A stretch of DNA of 64,000 nucleotides from Mangifera indica. Taxonomy: Eukaryota > Streptophyta > Magnoliopsida > Sapindales > Anacardiaceae. The number at the start of each line of letters is the position of its first letter. Position 1 is the first letter of the stretch. Position numbers and translations under genes: made by a program. Below the pieces are notes generated by a model. The model saw nothing but the letters and a program-made list of their open reading frames with translations. It was not told where the DNA came from and ran no database searches. The stretch is taken from assembly GCF_011075055.1 (NCBI RefSeq), contig NC_058154.1:5133501-5197500 (forward strand), written 5' to 3'. Of the stretch, positions 1 through 11,700 are shown piece after piece.

Positions 1-138
1 TATTGCACATAAAGGAAACAACTTATGCATATGAACAAAAAGACTACTTCTTTTATTAATAAGTCATGATAACTATACTTTTGAGATAAAATGCCCTAGA
101 ATTGACAACACGAATGGTTCATAGGGCATACACTAACA
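1..138 (-). mobile_element. Copia LTR fragment (LTR start), cut by window edge
   Basis: Read on the minus strand, a new LTR opens at 138 with TGTTAGTGTATGCCC and runs off the window. The same opening, with substitutions (TGTTAATGTATACTC), starts the plus-strand LTR at 41300, and similarity continues through the GGCATTTTATCT stretch. It abuts and interrupts the LTR of element A, so it is the younger insertion or a rearrangement joint. Only the first part of the LTR is present. Confidence 0.55.
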
Positions 139-1541
139 AGAACACAATTCAATCCTCAGAAGGTGACACTTTGGTATCCACATAGACATGAACATGGGAA
201 GAAGCTATTTTAATCAAAGAGGCTGCTAGGGCTATTGATTAGAATTTGTGTTCTCGGGAGAAAGAGAAAGACTTAGCGATAGTTAGGTTTTATAAAAATA
301 AAATTTGTTCATCTATTTCACAAATGCACTCATTTATATATAGTTTTATGATGTATAACATGACTAACTCTATTAATGAGGAATGATCAATTTCCTCCTA
401 AAACACCATCATAATCAGTTTCACTTATGTTAAACGGTTGACATTCATTTCACTAAGATACACAACCGACTAGCATGGTGTATGGTCGTGCTCTTGGTCA
501 AAGGTGGTCAAATGAGGCTTTCAACCCAATTGGACAAGTGAAGTCCATTCGTGATCTCTATTGTCCTTAAACATTAGGATTATCAGCAAATAATCCTTGC
601 CTTTAGGTTTAAATAAACTCCTTTATATGTATGACCTATAATCTCTTTATTAAGTTGGTAGTGTTTGGATTCAAGTTGAATCCAGACACAGACCAAGATT
701 AGCATTTAACAAAGCATCATGGCTATCTGAATGATAAAGTAATCCTTTCATCAACTAATATCTCTTGAGGCTAAGACATAAAAGTGTGTCTATGTCAAAA
801 GCTCATCAGTATGAACTGATACATATCAATGACCAACATAGATCAAGTTATAACCTAATCCTAATATGGCAACACATTTAAATAGCCATGGATGTCATTT
901 AGTATTCTCATGTGAGATATCTCCTTTTGTGCTTAGAAATGACGAATCCTCTATTGATCAACCATAGCCTCTATGCATCTCACAATATGGCCAATCCACT
1001 ACCTTTATGGTTACCCTAGTTACATTGGCATGCCAAATAACATCAAACCATACTGATCCTTACACAAGATGCTCTGGTGACCTTAAGTCAAAGGATCATA
1101 TGCACCTATGATGTTCAAAAGATTTATTTTATATTCATTACAATAACCATCCATATGGATATCCTCTAGTTGGGTCAATCTAGTGAACATGTCTATAACA
1201 TGCACTTATGTGTTATACCAAGTTGTCTAAAAACAACTTTGACATGTGATAACTGTCACCACCTTTGGTAGGGTCACTTAACACTATGATAATCTTATCA
1301 TCATTATAATGTCCAGATTATAGACGTTTCTAGAATGGTCATTTAATGTGTGCATAGGGTTCTCATGATTAGTTGTCTGATCCTCTTATCACAGGTCTAC
1401 CATTCTAATGACATTATTCGTGCAATCATATAATTAACTGACATATGAATTGAATAATACTAAATTCTTTATTAATAATTAATGTAAAATTACAATTACA
1501 AATGTCAAATACGATTGGCTTTAGGACACCTATCCTAATAA
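139..1541 (-). mobile_element. Copia element A, 3' LTR (truncated)
   Basis: On the minus strand this begins near 1541 (TATTAGGATAGGTGTCC) immediately downstream of the RNase H remnant. It aligns by eye along most of its length with the plus-strand LTR of element B at 5639-7518, sharing blocks such as ATGCACACATTAAATGACC and CTTAGCCTCAAGAGATAT. The last few hundred bases expected from LTR B are missing, replaced at 138 by another copia LTR. No intact promoter was identified in it. Confidence 0.65.
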
Positions 1542-1559
1542 TCTTTTACTTTCAGTATA

Positions 1560-4400
1560 GCCAGTAAGTCACATATCTAATGTCAAAGCTGACTACATGC
1601 TTATCAAGCTTTTGCTATGATAAAGGCTTTGTCAATGGGTTAACCAAATTGTCATCTATATCAATCTTTGCTATCTATATGTCACCACGCTAAATAATCT
1701 CTTTAATTAGATGGTATTGTCTAAGTATATGTTTGGACCATTGATGAGACCACGACTCTTTCACCTTAGTAGTGGCTTTATTGTTGTCATAATAAAGCTT
1801 AATAGGCTCGATAATGCTTGAAACCACTCAAAGTTTTATCATGAACTTCTTGATCAATACAACTTTCTTTGCCACTTCTAAAAGGGCAATGCACTCGGAC
1901 TCGATTATAGAATCAACTATTATACTTTATTGGAGCTTTTCTGCTTATTGCACCATCATTCAAGCAAAATACCAATCTCGATCAGTTTAGAAACTAACAT
2001 TGCTATAGCCTCTAATAATGAGTTCAAGAACACCTCTATAAACTAAGAACACATCCTTAGTCCTTTTTAGGTACTTTATGATGTTCTTGTAGTTGTCTAG
2101 TGTTTTTCACCTAAATCAGATTGATATTTGTTGTAAACACTCAAAGTGCATGAAACATCAACCCTTGTACATAACATGATGTATATGATCAATCCTATAG
2201 CCAAGACATATAGGATCTTACTCATCTTATCTCTCTCAGATTGTTTACATGGACATATCTCCTTTGAAAGATATACACCATAAAACATGGGTAGAAATCC
2301 TTTCTCATATTCTTCCATATTAAATCTAGTCAATACCTTCTTTATATACGTGTTTTGATTTAAAGCTAGTAGCTTACGTGTTCTATCTCGGTAAATTTTA
2401 ATCATAGGAACGTATGTTGTTTCTTATAAGTCTTTCATAGAGAAAAACTTGGATAATTAAGCTTTTACAAGTTGTAAGTTTAGTACGTTATTTTCGGTAA
2501 TCAATATGTCATCAGCATACAATATCATAAATGCAATCATGCTCCTAGTGACCTTTTTATATACACACGGTTCATTTTCATTTTTTATGAATCTGAACTT
2601 ATAAACGTCTTCATCAAAACAAATATTCCAACTCATCAAAACTTGATTAAGTCCATAAATGGACTTTTGTAGCTTACATACCATACCTGCCTATCCAGCA
2701 AGAATGAAACCATTAGGTTACACTATATAGATTTCCTTTACAAGGTTGCCATTTAAGAAAATAGTCTTAACATCTACCTAAAAGATTTCATAATTGTGGT
2801 ATGTAGTTATAGCAAGCATAATCCTAATAAACTTAAGCATAGTGACTAACAAAAAGGTTTTATCATAGTCAATACCTTGGTTATGAGCGAAACCTTTGGC
2901 ATCTAATTATGTTTTATAGGTATACACAATACCTTTCATGTGAACTTTCTTTTTGAAAACCCATTTGCACCTTATGGGTTTTACCTTGTTAGGTACATCT
3001 ATTGAAAACCATACCTGGTTTTGGTAAATATAGTCTATTTTAGATTTCATAAATTTAACCATTTTTAATAATCTAGACTTAAGACAACCTTGTTGTAGGT
3101 TATTAGTTTCTCATCATATACTCATGTAGACCTACGTAACTCATATGTACATTGAGGTTATTTCACTTGCAGTGTGGAAATTCCCTTACCATGATTAACC
3201 ATCTGTAATGACACATTGTCCTTTCTAAAATCTATGGTATCTTATGGTTCAAAAACTTTATCGAGTTCAACCCTTCTATCACTAATCCTTTTGAGAATAA
3301 ATTCCTTCTCACGGGAACTCCAGTGTGAGCAACAAAGACATTTTGCTCTTTCATGTGGTAGTAGTAGTATCTTCTTAGCAGTAGTAGCAGTAGTAACTTT
3401 ATCGAGTTCAACTCTTATGAAGTTTTATCCATAGATTTAGATAGGACATGGTCAATATGTAGACAGCAATTTCTAGGGCATGAGCTTATAAAAACATGGG
3501 TAGATTTGTAAAACTCATTATGGATCTAACTATTTTTATCAATGTCCTATTCCTCTTTTCAAATACACCATCATGTTATGGTATACAAATAAGAGTGAGT
3601 TGAGATACTATCCAATTTTCCTTCAAGTATTCTCTAAATTTAGCACTTAGTTATTCACTTTCTCAATCATTCCGAAGAATTTTAATTTGTTTCCCAAGTT
3701 ACTTTTCTATTTCATTCTTTAATTCTTAGAATTTATCAAAGTATTCAGACTTGTGTTTCATCAAAAACACATAGTCATATCTAATTAGGTTGTTAATAAA
3801 TATGAAAAAGTAGGTTTCCCCATAACTTTATGCACTGTCATGGGCCCAAATACATTACTATATATGATCCCTAATAGTTTAATAACCTTTTCACTATGTC
3901 TAGTAAATGGTACTTCAGTCATCTTACCTTAGGCATGATTCTTATTCATCATATGATTAAAGGTCAAATGATCACAAGACTCTTTTTTTTAAAGAGCCTT
4001 GATATGTGTTTCAGTCATATGTGGACTAGCCTACAATGCCATAGATTCATGGTATTCAATTCGTTGGATTTTAATTGTTTATTATTTTGCACATCAAGAA
4101 TTTCATTATCAAGTTTCAAAATGTATAAATCATTAGATAGTTCAATTGTTTCATAAAGAATATTATTTAAACTAATAGTTATAATACCACCAGCAACTGA
4201 AAATAAATATCTCTTTTTGTCCAAAATAAATACAAAAATAAAATTTCTAAAAACAGAAGGAACATAAAAACAATTCTTTAATTCTAAAACAACCTCGATG
4301 GGCAACCTAACATAATAAACCCCCACAGCTAATATTGCAACATATGCTCTATTTCTAACACAATGGTCAACCTCTCATTTGTTAAACAATCTACTCGGTT
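1560..4400 (-). pseudogene. Copia A pol remnant (protease, integrase, RT, RNase H)
   Basis: Decayed Ty1/copia polyprotein. An open stretch at 4326-4015 is the GAG-pre-integrase region (ends NLWHCRLVHI). Integrase follows at about 4010-3100 with many stops. Reverse transcriptase is seen at 3030-2100: the segment 2684-2457 has the KSIYGLNQ block and an intact YADD catalytic motif (2519-2508), and 2405-2097 has the thumb-region pattern ending in a D-V-S motif. RNase H lies at 2096-1560, with blocks resembling SIIESECIALLE and KHILRQYHLIKE, though stops break it. The protease motif near 4440 reads D-I-T instead of D-T/S-G. In a live element this enzyme set copies element RNA and integrates the cDNA; here it is inactive. 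Frame breaks were judged by eye, so limits are approximate. Confidence 0.75.
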
Positions 4401-5328
4401 ATAGTCCCTATATATCAGAACAAATATGAGAACCACATGTTATGTCTACAACCCAGGATGAACAAGGAAAATAATTTATCCCAATGACATATATACCTAA
4501 AGTTAAGGCTTTAGCTATCCTTTTCTTCTTGTTTTTTAGAAGAGCCTTACAATGTTTCCTCCAGTGACAAACTTTGCTATAAAAGAAGCAGACAACCTTT
4601 CCCTTCCCCATGCTACTTGTAGGCTAAGTAGTAGTATTAGGTTGTTTTTTTGCTTTAGGTTTGGGCTTGGCCTTGCTCTTGCTTTTACCTTTGGCTTTAG
4701 ATGCCTTGGCTTTAACCATAAGCACATTATTTGAAACAACCTTACGTACTTCTTATTCAATAGTCCTTAGCATATATAACAACTTATTCTCCTTTATATT
4801 TAGATTAAAATTTATAATAAAATTAGCACAAGACTTGGGGAAAGATTTTAGTACTAGGTCAATGGCAAGCTCATTATCCATGATGAAGCGCAAGCTCATC
4901 AACCACTCAATGTAGCCAATCATCTTAACTACATGAGGGCTAACTTGCCCTCCCTTAGAGAGTTTGCAATCAAACAACACACTTGACATCTCATATTGTT
5001 CAACCCTTACACAAGTGCCATATAACTCTCAAAAGTTTACAACTATGGAATACGCATCCTTTTCCTCATATTGTTTTTGTAGCTCAAGTGACATGGAAGT
5101 CAGTATGAGGCATTGATCCTCCACCGAGTCATCCAGATATTTTTTAGAAGTATCCTCCTTATCATGGATGACACTAAGACTAGGCTCATAGGATAACGAC
5201 TCCTTAAGGATATACAATCTATTTTCGTGATATAGTATAATTTGAATATTTCCATACCAATAAGTGAAGTTGCATTTAGTGAGCCAATTTTCTTTTTTGA
5301 GAATTGATTGATACATATGGTTTGACAT
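4401..5328 (-). pseudogene. Copia A gag remnant
   Basis: The start at 5328 (MSNHMYQSIL) matches the gag starts of element B at 9439 and 10886 (MSN.MY.SIL.KEN), which supports the start. Open pieces at 5328-5029, 4989-4753, 4760-4536 and 4611-4408 lie in different frames, so several frameshifts separate them. The C-terminal zinc knuckle at about 4590-4549 reads CFFYSKVCHWRKHC: the second Cys is Tyr and the Gly before His is Cys, so zinc binding is probably lost. The following segment runs into the protease. Gag normally forms the virus-like particle that packages element RNA. Confidence 0.75.
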
Positions 5329-5638
5329 GGTGATTTATTATCTACAATTTATAGATAAAATGATTAATTAATTTTATTTTAATTTATTAATGTACATTTT
5401 AATTATGGATTTAATTAATTAAAATATTTCCACTATTTTTCTGAAGTTAATAGCCTTCACTATTGTACTCAGAAAGTTTTGATGAACTTTCTAATGACAG
5501 AGATCCTATCACATTAATTCCCTTATTTTTAAATTAATCACCAAAAGCCCATTATCTCAAATTAGATGTTTTTCGAACAAATCATGTGATATTAAATGTG
5601 ACTCTCAATATCAATAGGATAAACACTACATATCTCAT

Positions 5639-7518
5639 TTTTAGAGTAAATGCCCTAAATCCAATTGATTTGATATTTGTAATTGTTATCTATCTCATTG
5701 ATTAATAAAAGGATTTATATTCAGTTCATATTTTTATTTATTATATGATTATGAAAATAACGTCCATAGAATGGTATAATTGTGATTAAGGGCTTAGCCA
5801 ACTGATCGTGAGAACCTTATGCACACATTAGATGACCATTTTAAAAATGTTCATAATCCCGACATTACAATGACCAAGGGCATATGTAATAGTGATGGAA
5901 TTATCATAGTATTGAGCAACCCCACTGAAAGGTGGCAATAATTCTCATGTGTTAAAGCTATTTACCGATGACTTGGTGTACAACATAGATACATATTGTA
6001 AACATGTTCATTAGACTAAACCCACCAGAGGAAATCTATATGGATAATTACTCTAGTGTCTATAGAACAAATCCTCTGAATACCGCGGGTGTATGTGATC
6101 TTTTGAATTAAGGTTACCAAACTGTCTCGTGTAAAGATTAGTATGGTTTGATACTATCCAATGTATTATCATGAGATACATAGAGGCTATGATTAATCAA
6201 TAAAGGATTTGTCACTCTTGAGCACAAGAGAAGATATCTCATATGCAAATGCTCAAAGTTACTCATGACTACTTGAATCAATGACCATAGTGGGATGAGG
6301 TGATAATTTAATCAGTGTAAATCATTAAGGTGTATTAGCTCATATCGAGGGATTACTAAGATAGACACACTTATATGTCTTAGCCTCGAGAAATATCAGT
6401 TGATGAAAGGATTGAATTGCATGTGATTGTGATTTTGTAAAAGCTTATAGAGATATTCACTAACACTCTATCGTTTGGGTGGCTATGACGCTTTGCTAGA
6501 TTTTTATCTTGGTTTGTATCTAAATTCGACCCAAATTTAGACACTAGCGATTTGATAGAGAGCTTCTAGGTCACATGTATTAAGAGGTTGATACGAACCA
6601 AAAGGCAAAGATTGTTTGACAACAATCCCGAAATCATAGAGAAAGTGAAACTTATGAATATATTTTAACTAGAATCATTTGGTGTGCACGATGCCATTTG
6701 ACATCATACAAATACACTATATGGTTTCGATTAGACCCACTTAGGAATCCAACCGAGTAAAGCCAAATGATGGATGTGAGTTAACTGGTTTGGTTAACTT
6801 GTAGGTAAGATGTTTTAGTTAAACAAGGATTCTTCAAAGTCCTTGTTTGACAAAAAGTTTAGGTTGAGTTGAAATCAAAATTTAATTAGGATTCTTATGC
6901 ATTAAAACTTTCAATAAATTTAAAGTCCTTGTTTGATAGGAAGTTTAGGTTGACTTAGAATTCTAATTTAATTAGCGTTCCTACGCTTTAAAACTTTCAA
7001 TAAATTAAGAGTCTTAATTTAATAAGAACTCTTAGACACCTTATCATCTAAGTAGTTGGAGTTCTAACTAACTTAAGATTCATTAACACCTTATAAAGAA
7101 AAGGTGTTTAGTTTGAGTCAAATGTTTTAGCACAATAATAAAAAACGCAAACATCCTAAACACATATCTCTACACCTAGAATCTTGTTGATATAAGCTTC
7201 AATTATCGTGATCTAATTTCCAATATCTAATCGATAAAAGCTCTAGTAGCCTTATTTTAAGATCGCTTCCAATTCATGCTTCATCAGGATACCAAGGTGT
7301 TACCTCAAAAGGGTTGGATAACGATGTTTACATAGCCATGTGAAGTCTTGGAGAAGCCAACAACATAGGTGTAATTTCTAAACACCTTATGTGTTTTTAA
7401 CATGTTTATGAATTTATGCATTAAAAAAGGCATCCTGGATGAGTTTTAGGATCTTTGATATTTTTTTAATTTTTTAATTTCGTTATGCTACCTATTAACG
7501 GTGTCCTAAAACCTTACA
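5639..7518 (+). mobile_element. Copia element B, 5' LTR
   Basis: An LTR of about 1880 bp. Its start is degenerate (TTTTAGAGTAAATGCCC, having lost the TG), recognised from its match to LTR A. It ends CCTTACA at 7518, one base before a primer-binding site. It shares long blocks with LTR A (139-1541), with the LTR of element D (52139-56203) and with the split LTR at 37779-41028, so all belong to one family. No 3' partner LTR is found next to the truncated pol of B at 14268. Confidence 0.75.
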
Positions 7519-7519
7519 C

Positions 7520-7532
7520 TGGCATCAGAACC
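7520..7532 (+). other. Primer-binding site (tRNA-iMet type) of copia B
   Basis: TGGCATCAGAACC sits one base after the LTR end. The usual copia primer site is TGGTATCAGAGC, complementary to the 3' end of initiator tRNA-Met. Two substitutions are present. It fixes the end of LTR B and the plus orientation of the element. Confidence 0.8.
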
Positions 7533-8824
7533 ACTATTTAGGCATACTTTCATGAAAATGTACCTGTAAGTTTTGGTTATTTTTATATGTTGCTGCATGT
7601 AATTAATAAATAATCAAAATTGTAAAATTGGTAAAATTTATTTACAATCGTGTTGCCACACTATTTGTTGAGTTCAAGAACAATGTAAAGATATGTTAAA
7701 TTTATTGAGTGATTATTCCTAAAATTTTCTTGAGTTTAATTGTTGATGAAGGATTAAATTTAAGGTTGATTGATGGTTTGTCAAGTAAGCGTGGTTTACG
7801 TGCTACAGTTGCTCACATGATGATTGGCTTGCCTTTGTACGATGGCTCTTGGATATCCTATCACTAGAAAATCCAAAAACCAAGGCTAGAAACATCACCC
7901 TGCATGACTAGAACAAAAACCGAACAAGGTGGTACTACAAATAGCAAGGTTGCACCACGTCGCAACATGCACCTGGGCAGAATTTATTTTGTGAGGCAAC
8001 AAGGGTGATGACTTGAGCTTCAACCACTTGGACAAGGTAAGATAGCCTCCTATTCCTGAGGTTCGGGCTTGTGTATCACTAGACAACATCTGTTTGGGCA
8101 GTTTTGTCCAAGCTACTTGCTACCACTAGTATACTCATTCCACCTTGAACTTATGCGTGGCTAGACAGTTTTTCTACCTATGCTGTGATTGTTTTTGGTT
8201 CAAACCATGTACAATGGTCTTCCATCATGCCTTCGACATGCCTCCTAAGATGCCTACATGCCATTCGAGATTGGGAATTAGATTTTGGTTCAATTTTTAT
8301 TGAATTAAAATCAAAACTAAAATTTCCTTGAGTCTTGGGGTTGAACAATTGTTTTACAAAGTTTTAAGGATAAAAATGTAATTTAACACTTGGTTGATTT
8401 ATAATTAAAATTTAATTTTAATTGGATGTGTATGTATGAATGTATGTATGCATAATGCCCAATACATAACCAGTGAACCGATGTGAATGTTTTTACTTTT
8501 ATTTATTTTCCTTAGGTTGTAATTCTCAAATAGGGTCTACGCATCTTGCCTTAATTCCCTTTCTTCTTTAGTTTATACTGTTATTTTGTTTTCTTAGAAT
8601 AATGTAACTAGAAAATAAACTTATGTAATTATTAAAGACTAGGGTGAAAAGGACAAGCACGAAGACGAAGACCTGAAGACAAAATATTCACCTAGGTTAA
8701 CTAGTTAGACATTTCTTGGCTCGAGAGGTCTGACATTAGTTATGACTATGCACTGACACATTTTCATTTTATGTTGTTCGATAGATGTAAATGGTTATAT
8801 TTCTTCAAATATCACCTAACATAC
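7533..8824 (+). other. Copia B untranslated leader, first part
   Basis: About 1.3 kb between the primer-binding site and the duplicated block, with no convincing coding sequence. From about 8230 it is similar to the leader of copia D (47790 onward), including a shared ACCTAGGTTAAC-like block and the region before the gag leader. A 64-codon minus-strand ORF (8089-7895) has no recognisable motif and is taken as chance. Confidence 0.55.
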
Positions 8825-11696
8825 GACATAAAATTTGATGAGACCAATTAATTAAAACCATCTATTTAAATATTAAGTCTACGATTAAATTAGTATCTTT
8901 CAATATGATGCCCTAATTAAGCCCTTGTTCATTGAAACTTTGTTCATAAAAGCGAAGGGTATAGTTCTACTAGGTGGAAAATTAGGAGATGTTCATATTG
9001 GGTTCGACTAAACTAGTGTACTTTGTTTGTTCGCCAATGTAAAGGTGTAGTATACTAGAGGCATGAGTAAGGAATACATTTGTTGATGCACAATGATATG
9101 TAGTATCCATCTTATTGATATCGAGAGTCACATTTAAGGCTACATGATTTGTTGGGCAAAAACCTAAGTTAAGATCATAGGTTTTAAGTGATTAATTTAA
9201 AATTTACCTATTCGATTATTCAAACTTGTTCATTAGAACAAAAGAGAGAATTAATGCAACGAGGTGTTAGTCCATTAGAAAGTTCATCGAAACTTTTCAA
9301 GTACAATAGTAAAAGCTATTGGCTTAAGAAAAATAGTGAGAGCATGTTAATTAATTAAATCCATAATTTAAAAGAATATTAATTATGAATTAAATTACTA
9401 ATTATCTTGATCTATAAATTGTAGATCAAATTATCACCATGTCAAACCTAATGTATTAGTCAATTCTCGAAAAAGAAAATAAGCTCATTAGAAGCAACTT
9501 TTCTAATTAAAATAGAAATTCTTGGATTATTCTTCATCAAAAAACAGGTTTGTACATCTTTGAAAGGTTGTTTCCTTGTCAACTTGGTCTCGATGCCACC
9601 TATGAGGAAAAAGATAATTTTAATGACTCTATGGAAGTTTAATGCATTATGCTAACTTCTATGTCACTTGAGCTTCAAAAACAATATGAGGAATGGATGT
9701 TCCATCCATACTTTCACACCTTTAAGAGTTATATACTATTCATACGAAGGTTGAATGATATAAAGTGTCAAGTGTATTGTTTGATTGCAAACTATCTGAG
9801 GGAGGACAAGTTAGCACTCATGTGGTTAAGATAGGTTATATTGAGCAGTTGGCAAGCTTGAGCTTCATCATGGACAATGAGTTTGCCATTGACCTAATGT
9901 TGAAATCCCTTTCTAAATATAGGCTAATTTCATCATAAACTTTAACCTAAACAAAAAGGAGAAAACCATTGAGGAATTGTTTTATATGCTCAGACAAACT
10001 GAACAAGTGGTATGAAATGTAGCTTGAACTAAGGTGCTTTTTGTTGAAGCCCATGCAATAAGATCCAAGGCTAAGGGTAAAGGCAAAGCCCAAGCCCAAA
10101 ACAAATAAGCAACTAGATACTACTACTAAGCTAACAGGTGGTGTAGGAAAAGGAAAAGTTGTTTACTTTTATTGTGGCAAAAGTGGTCACTAGAAAAGAC
10201 ATTGCAAAACCTTTCTAGAAAAAAAAAAAAAAAAAAGAAGGCAGCTGAAGCCCTAATTAAAAACCTGATGAGACATAAAATTTGATAAGACTAATTAATT
10301 AAAACCCTTCTATTTAAATATTAAGTCTACGATTAAATTAGTATCTTTTAATATGATGCCTTAATTAAGCCCTCGTTCATTGAAACCTTGTTCAAAAAAG
10401 CGAAGGGTATAGTTCTACTAGGTGGAAAATTAGAAGATGTTTATATTGGGTTCAACTTAACTAGTGTACTTTGCTTATTCACCAATGTAAAAGGATAGTA
10501 CACTAGAGGCATGAGTAGGGAATACATTTGTTGATGCATGGTGATATGTAGTATCTACCCTATTGATATCGAGAGTCACATTTACGACTATATGATTTGT
10601 TGGCAAAAACCTAAGTTAAGATCATAGGTTTTTAATGATTAATTTGAAATTTACCTATTCGATTATTCAAACTTGTTCACTAAAACAAAGAGGAGAATTA
10701 ATGCAACGGGGTGTCAGTCCATTAGAAAGTTCATCGAAACTTTTCAAGTACAATAGTAAAAGCTTTTGGCTTAAGGAAAATAGTGAGAGCATGTTGATTA
10801 ATTAAATCCATAATTTAAATGAATATTAATTATGAATTAAATTACTAATTATCCTGATTTATAAATTGTAGATCAAATTATCACAATGTCAAACCCAATG
10901 TATCAATCAATTCTCGAAAAAGAAAATAAGCTTAGTAGAAGCAACTTTGCTAATTGGTATAGAAATTTTTGGATTATTCTTCATCAGAAAACAGGTTTGT
11001 ACATCCTTGAAAGGTCGTTGCCTTTTCAGCTTGGTCTCGATTCCCCCTATGAAGAAAAAGAAAATTTTAATAAGTATCTTGATGACTCTATGGAAGTTTA
11101 GTGTCTGGTGCTAACTTCTATGTCACATGAGCTTCAAAAACAACAAGAGGAAATAAATGTTCCATCCATACTTTTACACCTTTAAGAGTTATATACCATT
11201 CATGCGAAGGTTGAATGATATAAAGTGTCAAGTGCATTGTTTGATTGCAAACTTTCTGAGGGAGGACAAGGTAGCCCTCATGTGGTTAAGATGGGCTATA
11301 TTGAGCAGTTAGCAAACTTGAGTTTCATCATAGACAATGAGCTTACCATTGACCTAATGTTGAAATCCCCTTCTAAACAATGGGCTGATTTTATCATAAA
11401 CTTTAACCTAAACAAAAAGGATAAAACCATTGAGAAATTGTTGTATATACTCAGACAAGCTAAACAAGTGGTATGAAAGATAGCTTTAACTAAGGTGCAT
11501 TTTGTTAAAGCCCATGCATTTAGATCCAAGGCTAAGCCCAAGCCCAAAGCAAAGAAGCAACCAGATACTACTACTAAGCTAACAGGTGGTATAGGAAAAG
11601 GAAAGATTGTTTGTTTTTATTATGGCAAAATTGGTCACTAGATGAGGCATTGCAAAACCTTCCTAGAAAACAAGAAGAAAAAGACAGCTGAAGCCT
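8825..11696 (+). repeat. Tandem duplication of copia leader plus gag (2 x about 1.44 kb)
   Basis: Copy 1 (8825-10253) and copy 2 (10272-11696) are direct repeats. Both begin GACATAAAATTTGAT, and the offset is constant: 1447 at the unit start (8825/10272), 1447 at the gag start codon (9439/10886), 1448 just before the zinc knuckle. Both end at CAGCTGAAGCC. About 18 bases of filler (10254-10271) join them. Most of the length is near-identical, with scattered substitutions, a poly-A run in copy 1 (about 10219-10236) and a short in-frame gag deletion in copy 1. Confidence 0.9.
9439..10253 (+). pseudogene. Copia B gag, copy 1 (upstream duplicate)
   Basis: Starts at the ATG 9439 (MSNLMY, then a stop where copy 2 has Gln) with the same KEN.L.RSNF pattern as the gags of A and of copy 2. 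A recognisable region at 9649-9834 contains LTSMSLELQKQYEE. The zinc knuckle near 10160-10205 reads YFYCGKSGH, stop, KRHC: the first Cys is Tyr, the second is kept, and the Trp codon is TAG. It ends abruptly in an A-rich stretch and filler, with no protease behind it, so it is a gag-only duplicate. Frameshifts and stops make it non-coding. Confidence 0.8.
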
Positions 11697-11700
11697 CTAC
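10886..11700 (+). pseudogene. Copia B gag, copy 2 (joined to pol)
   Basis: Start 10886 (MSNPMYQSILEKENK) is open to 11101. A second open piece at 11225-11476 covers the middle of gag (ALFDCKLSEGGQGSPHVVK). The zinc knuckle near 11608-11655 reads CFYYGKIGH, stop, MRHC: the first Cys is kept, the second is Tyr, and Trp is TAG as in copy 1. Unlike copy 1 it continues into protease and integrase sequence, so this is the gag in its original position relative to pol. It is broken by stops and at least one frameshift. Confidence 0.8.

Larger units (their letters stand above)
1542..5636 (-). mobile_element. Copia element A, internal region
   Basis: Minus-strand Ty1/copia internal region in the order leader (5636-5329), gag, protease, integrase, reverse transcriptase and RNase H (down to 1560). 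This domain order, with integrase before reverse transcriptase, defines copia. The leader matches the leader of element B (for example 9110-9430) in reverse complement. At about 5637 it is cut off exactly where the plus-strand LTR of element B begins, so its own 5' LTR and primer-binding site are lost. All frames carry stops; the element cannot be autonomous. Confidence 0.8.

Noticed and set aside
3216..4156. Plus-strand ORFs at 3216-3434 and 3896-4156
   Set aside because: Antisense to the minus-strand integrase and RT of copia A; no independent motif.
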